A stretch of 64,000 nucleotides of DNA. It comes from Puffinus mauretanicus. Lineage: Eukaryota > Chordata > Aves > Procellariiformes > Procellariidae. The position numbers and the translations under genes were made by a program. Positions within the stretch are counted from its first letter, which is position 1. The number at the start of each line of letters is the position of its first letter. The notes under the pieces were generated by a model that had not been told where the DNA came from, did not search any database, and was given only the letters and a program-made list of their open reading frames with translations. The stretch is from the NCBI GenBank assembly GCA_023333565.1, contig JAJKFH010001315.1:868001-932000 (forward strand). Reading direction: 5' to 3'. Shown here piece after piece: positions 61,141-64,000 of the stretch.

Positions 61141-63825
61141 GGTCAAGTCACAGATAAAACTTGTCCCTCTACCTCTCCCTTAATTGCTGCTTTTTCAGCT
61201 CTTTTGTGTAATGACTTCTTGTGTTCACTGAGTGCCCATGTCCCAGCCCTCTCCCTCACAATATGGTCACAGGGGGGTGGATTGTCAGAAGAGGGTGGAA
61301 GCATAGCCCCACAATGAGGTATAAGCAATGGCTTCTGAGTATTGCTGGCAGCGTGACATGACCTGCAAAATTAATATGCTAGCTGGAAAATACAAAATGT
61401 ATCTCTGTTCTTCCTTTAGGCTCTGATTGTTCTCAGGGCAAAGTGGCGCCTGCAAATAAGTGTTTCTGGTGTTGCATGTCACTCCTAGCTGTATTGCCTA
61501 AAGGAGGCAGCTTGTCTAAGAAACAGACGAACAGCACTGTGTGGCTGCAAGGGGTAGCAGACCGTGTCCTCCCAGCAAGGTCACGGTGTCCTGAGGGGAC
61601 CCTTATAACTGATGTTTTTTTGCTGTGCCTAAGCTAAGAAATTCTGTGGTGAACTCCAAGGCAGATGTAGGTGGATTTGCTTGTACTTCAGTCATGTTGG
61701 AGAACAGCTGCACCCAGGATAAGGGCAGGTCATTGTCTCTACTTGCTACCTGGGGAGCAAACTGTCTGCAACTGTGCAAGCATTGCTAGGATCAAAATAT
61801 ACAGGGCAAATCCTACTGGAGCAGCAAGGTTATGGACTTGCCTAACATAGTGTTTTACAAAATAATAATTGTTGGGGGTTTCCCTCCCTCCTCCCACCCC
61901 CAATTATATTTCATCACTTTTAATTCCTACTTTTTTGGTACAGACCCAGATGAATTGAGGATGTTAGGGTGCTTTAGTGGACTCTTCCTGCTCTCCTGCC
62001 TACTGCCCTGCTGATCTGCAGGGCCACACAGAGCTAGCAGCAGCCAGGCACAGCACTCCAAGCTGCCATTCACCATCCTCCCAGGAGAAGTTTGAATTAG
62101 AAAAAGGAGAAGCTATTTTTGTGCTTCATCTTAATTGATGAGTATCAGGGGTTTGTCCAGCGTATGCGAAGTTACCTTGCTGCTATTTAATGTGTGTAGT
62201 TAACTTCTGGTTTTTGTTGTGGGTCTGCTGACTTACCCGTTTTAAGACACCTGGAAAATTTTTTGTTTCTAAATCTGTACGTATGTCTTCAGGCCAAAAT
62301 CCACATCAGTAATATCACAGGCAAGATGTTTGAAGAAGCACCAGGGTGCTGTGTTTGCATTTAGACCTAATTTTGCTCTCTTGGTGCTCAGATTCACATA
62401 CCCGAGTGTACCTGCTACACATGATTCTATGCTCAGGTACAGATATGGTCCCTTACTAGTTGAGTTCTTATTTGGGGGCTTCTTGGGGCAGAGAGCATGC
62501 ATTTATTTTCCTGTATTTGTACAGGGACTAATGTGGTAGGGTCCTGGTTCATGTTTGTATTTGTAGGTGCTGGCATGCAGTACTGATAAATGTTGGGTAA
62601 GTGTGGACTAAAGACTTGATCGCAGCAGTGTATGGATGCAGGTAGAAACCACCTTTTGAAAATTTGGCTCAGAAGTGGTATATCAATTATGAATGAGAGT
62701 ACATGTGCGTTTTGTTGTGTGCAGGGAAGGTTTTGGCTATTGTTGAAACTGTTTGGGAGGAGGAAAATTGGTTTTATTCCCAGGTTTGGAGGTGATTTGA
62801 AAGGATTTATGTCGAATTAAAGATCTTGCTGTGCGGAGACTTTGATTAATAAGTTCACTCGGGAATCATAGCTGCAATAATTGTAAATGGAGGCATGGTT
62901 TTGATCATGAGTCACCTTATAGGGGCTCTCTTCACTGCCCTCCTTGAGAAAGTGGAAATCTGGAAGAGAGGAATTCGTGTGACCTTTCATTACCAAGCTG
63001 GCACTAGAAATTGGCACTAGCTAGACCCTGCTGTTGGAAAAGGCCCGGAGAATCAGCACAGTCCTTTGTGCTCAGTTGGTGCTAGTTGAGTCACAGGTGT
63101 GTAGAAGCTGTATCCAAAGGGAAAAAAACAAGACAATAAACATGATTTCAGCACGAAGGAGTGTGGTAGAAACGAGAAGGCCAGGGAATGTCAGGCAGCT
63201 TTGTCCTTCAGTGACCCTCTAGATTTCAAAAGTTTTGAGTGGGAGCATCATTCAGAGCTTGCAGAGAATCCAGTCTTACTAGAAGAGTAGTCTTGGCTTT
63301 TGCCTCTTCTACCTAAATTTGATGATGGGTTTCTATGAAGAGCACATGTAGCTCCTGCATTGAAGCACACGGTTGCAAAGTTCAACAGAAACAGTATTTG
63401 GATGTTCCTTTTTTTCTTGTGAGAACTGGAGAAACATGAGGGAACTATTGGGGGATAGTAAATGGGCTTTGGGAAAAAAGACCCTTGCAACTGAAAGGCA
63501 AAGGAAGTTTGGCTCGTTTTTTCAGCCTTCAGTCAAGGTGCTGTTTGTTTTCTCAATAGTATCTTGCTGTGAGCTTTTCTAGAGTTATTGTTTCTTTTAA
63601 TTTAGTCCATTGTTGCACACAATATTGACTACTAAGTGAAAATTTTCAAAATGGCTTTGACAAAATTTTAAGAAGTTATCCTTGAGTCTGTAACCCAAGG
63701 GCCCCATGGGTCCCTGATCAAAGAAAGTGTGACAGCTTCAGGCAGTAATAACTTTCTGAATGTCTGATATCTGTTTGTACCAAGTGTGACTCACAAAGGG
63801 AAGAGCTAGGAGCTTTTCTGGAAAG

Positions 63826-64000
63826 TTCATAGAATCATAGAATCATTAAGGTTGGAAAAGACCTCTAAGATCATCAAGTCCAACCGTCAACCCAACATTA
63901 CCATGCCCACTAAACATGTCCCTAAGCGCATCATCTACACGTCTTTTAAATACTTCCAGGGATGGTGACTCAACCACTTCCCTGGGCAGCCTGTTCCAAG
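63826..64000 (-). mobile_element. CR1 LINE, 3'-terminal part, minus strand, cut by window edge
   Basis: On the + strand the element begins TCATAGAATCATAGAATCAT, the reverse complement of the tandem ATTCTATG-type octamers that end CR1 elements. It continues with TTGGAAAAGACCTCTAAGAT, then TCATCAAGTCCAACC and CCTGGGCAGCCTGTTCC, all hallmarks of bird CR1 3' sequence. The element therefore runs right to left and its 5' part lies beyond 64000. It looks little diverged, so it is relatively young for this window. CR1 is a non-LTR retrotransposon that usually inserts as a 5'-truncated copy. This visible segment is the 3' end and carries no intact reverse transcriptase. Confidence 0.96.

Larger units (their letters stand above)
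34848..64000 (+). other. SERGEF intron downstream of the 37-nt exon (runs off the window)
   Basis: It starts with the GTAAGT donor. The next SERGEF exon should encode a C-Y-S-W-G-W-N-E-H-G-type RCC1 blade entering in phase 1. I searched the remaining 29 kb by eye for a TGGGG-TGGAA-GA-CA-GG pattern and did not find it, so the acceptor should lie beyond the right edge. From memory, human SERGEF also has very long late introns, which fits. Contents listed separately: three SINE-like relics, hairpins, homopolymer tracts, an exon-like segment, an LTR and a CR1. The stretches 35660-36990, 37010-44000, 44050-47200, 47235-52850, 55800-58610 and 61145-63825 hold nothing else I can name. Confidence 0.6.

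Noticed and set aside
1..64000. tRNA, rRNA, microRNA, CRISPR or bacterial-type operon features
   Set aside because: None seen. T-runs followed by no transcription unit are simple repeats rather than terminators, and the hairpins are too short for typical pre-miRNAs.

Overview
This window is vertebrate nuclear DNA, almost certainly from a bird. It is AT-rich and non-operonic, and almost all of it is intron. Avian origin rests on two repeats. A CR1 LINE copy at the right edge starts, on the + strand, with the tandem ATAGAATC octamer tail found at CR1 3' ends in birds and is then recognisably CR1 (63826-64000, minus strand). The other is an endogenous-retrovirus LTR of a type I recognise from bird genomes (about 59636-60325). 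No prokaryotic gene, CRISPR array, operon, tRNA or rRNA was seen. None of the open reading frames (162 codons at most) looks like a stand-alone gene.

The one gene I can support is SERGEF (secretion-regulating guanine nucleotide exchange factor, an RCC1-repeat protein), on the + strand and represented only by internal exons. The clearest is a 37-nt exon at 34811-34847. It encodes I-A-C-G-S-E-H-N-L-A-V-V plus the first base of a Gly-type codon, between a textbook acceptor and a GTAAGT donor. This matches the RCC1 blade near the SERGEF C-terminus. A second, weaker exon of 41 nt lies at 18590-18630. It has good splice sites, an open frame, and ends in the phase the 37-nt exon needs. The next downstream RCC1 exon is not in the remaining 29 kb, so the window would lie in the long late introns of SERGEF.

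Layout. 1-18589: intron upstream of the first candidate exon, with a GC-rich unidentified block (about 2340-3050) and a CpG-dense segment beside a T23 run (10842-11160). 18631-34810: a 16-kb intron carrying an old, deleted CR1-like LINE (about 20845-21790, + strand), a perfect 49-bp tandem duplication inside it, several inverted repeats, two GT-rich tracts, a TA-rich microsatellite and a CpG-enriched block (about 32133-32545). 34848-64000: a long intron with three MIR/CORE-SINE-like relics, a 31-bp perfect hairpin at 52856-52886, an exon-like 202-nt segment at 53674-53875, an ORF running into an A-tract (55414-55790, minus), the LTR, and the edge CR1.

I did not find a convincing new biological system. 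The most checkable items are the two micro-exons, the phase-compatible exon-like ORF in the last visible intron, the CpG-enriched intronic blocks, and the near-perfect hairpins.
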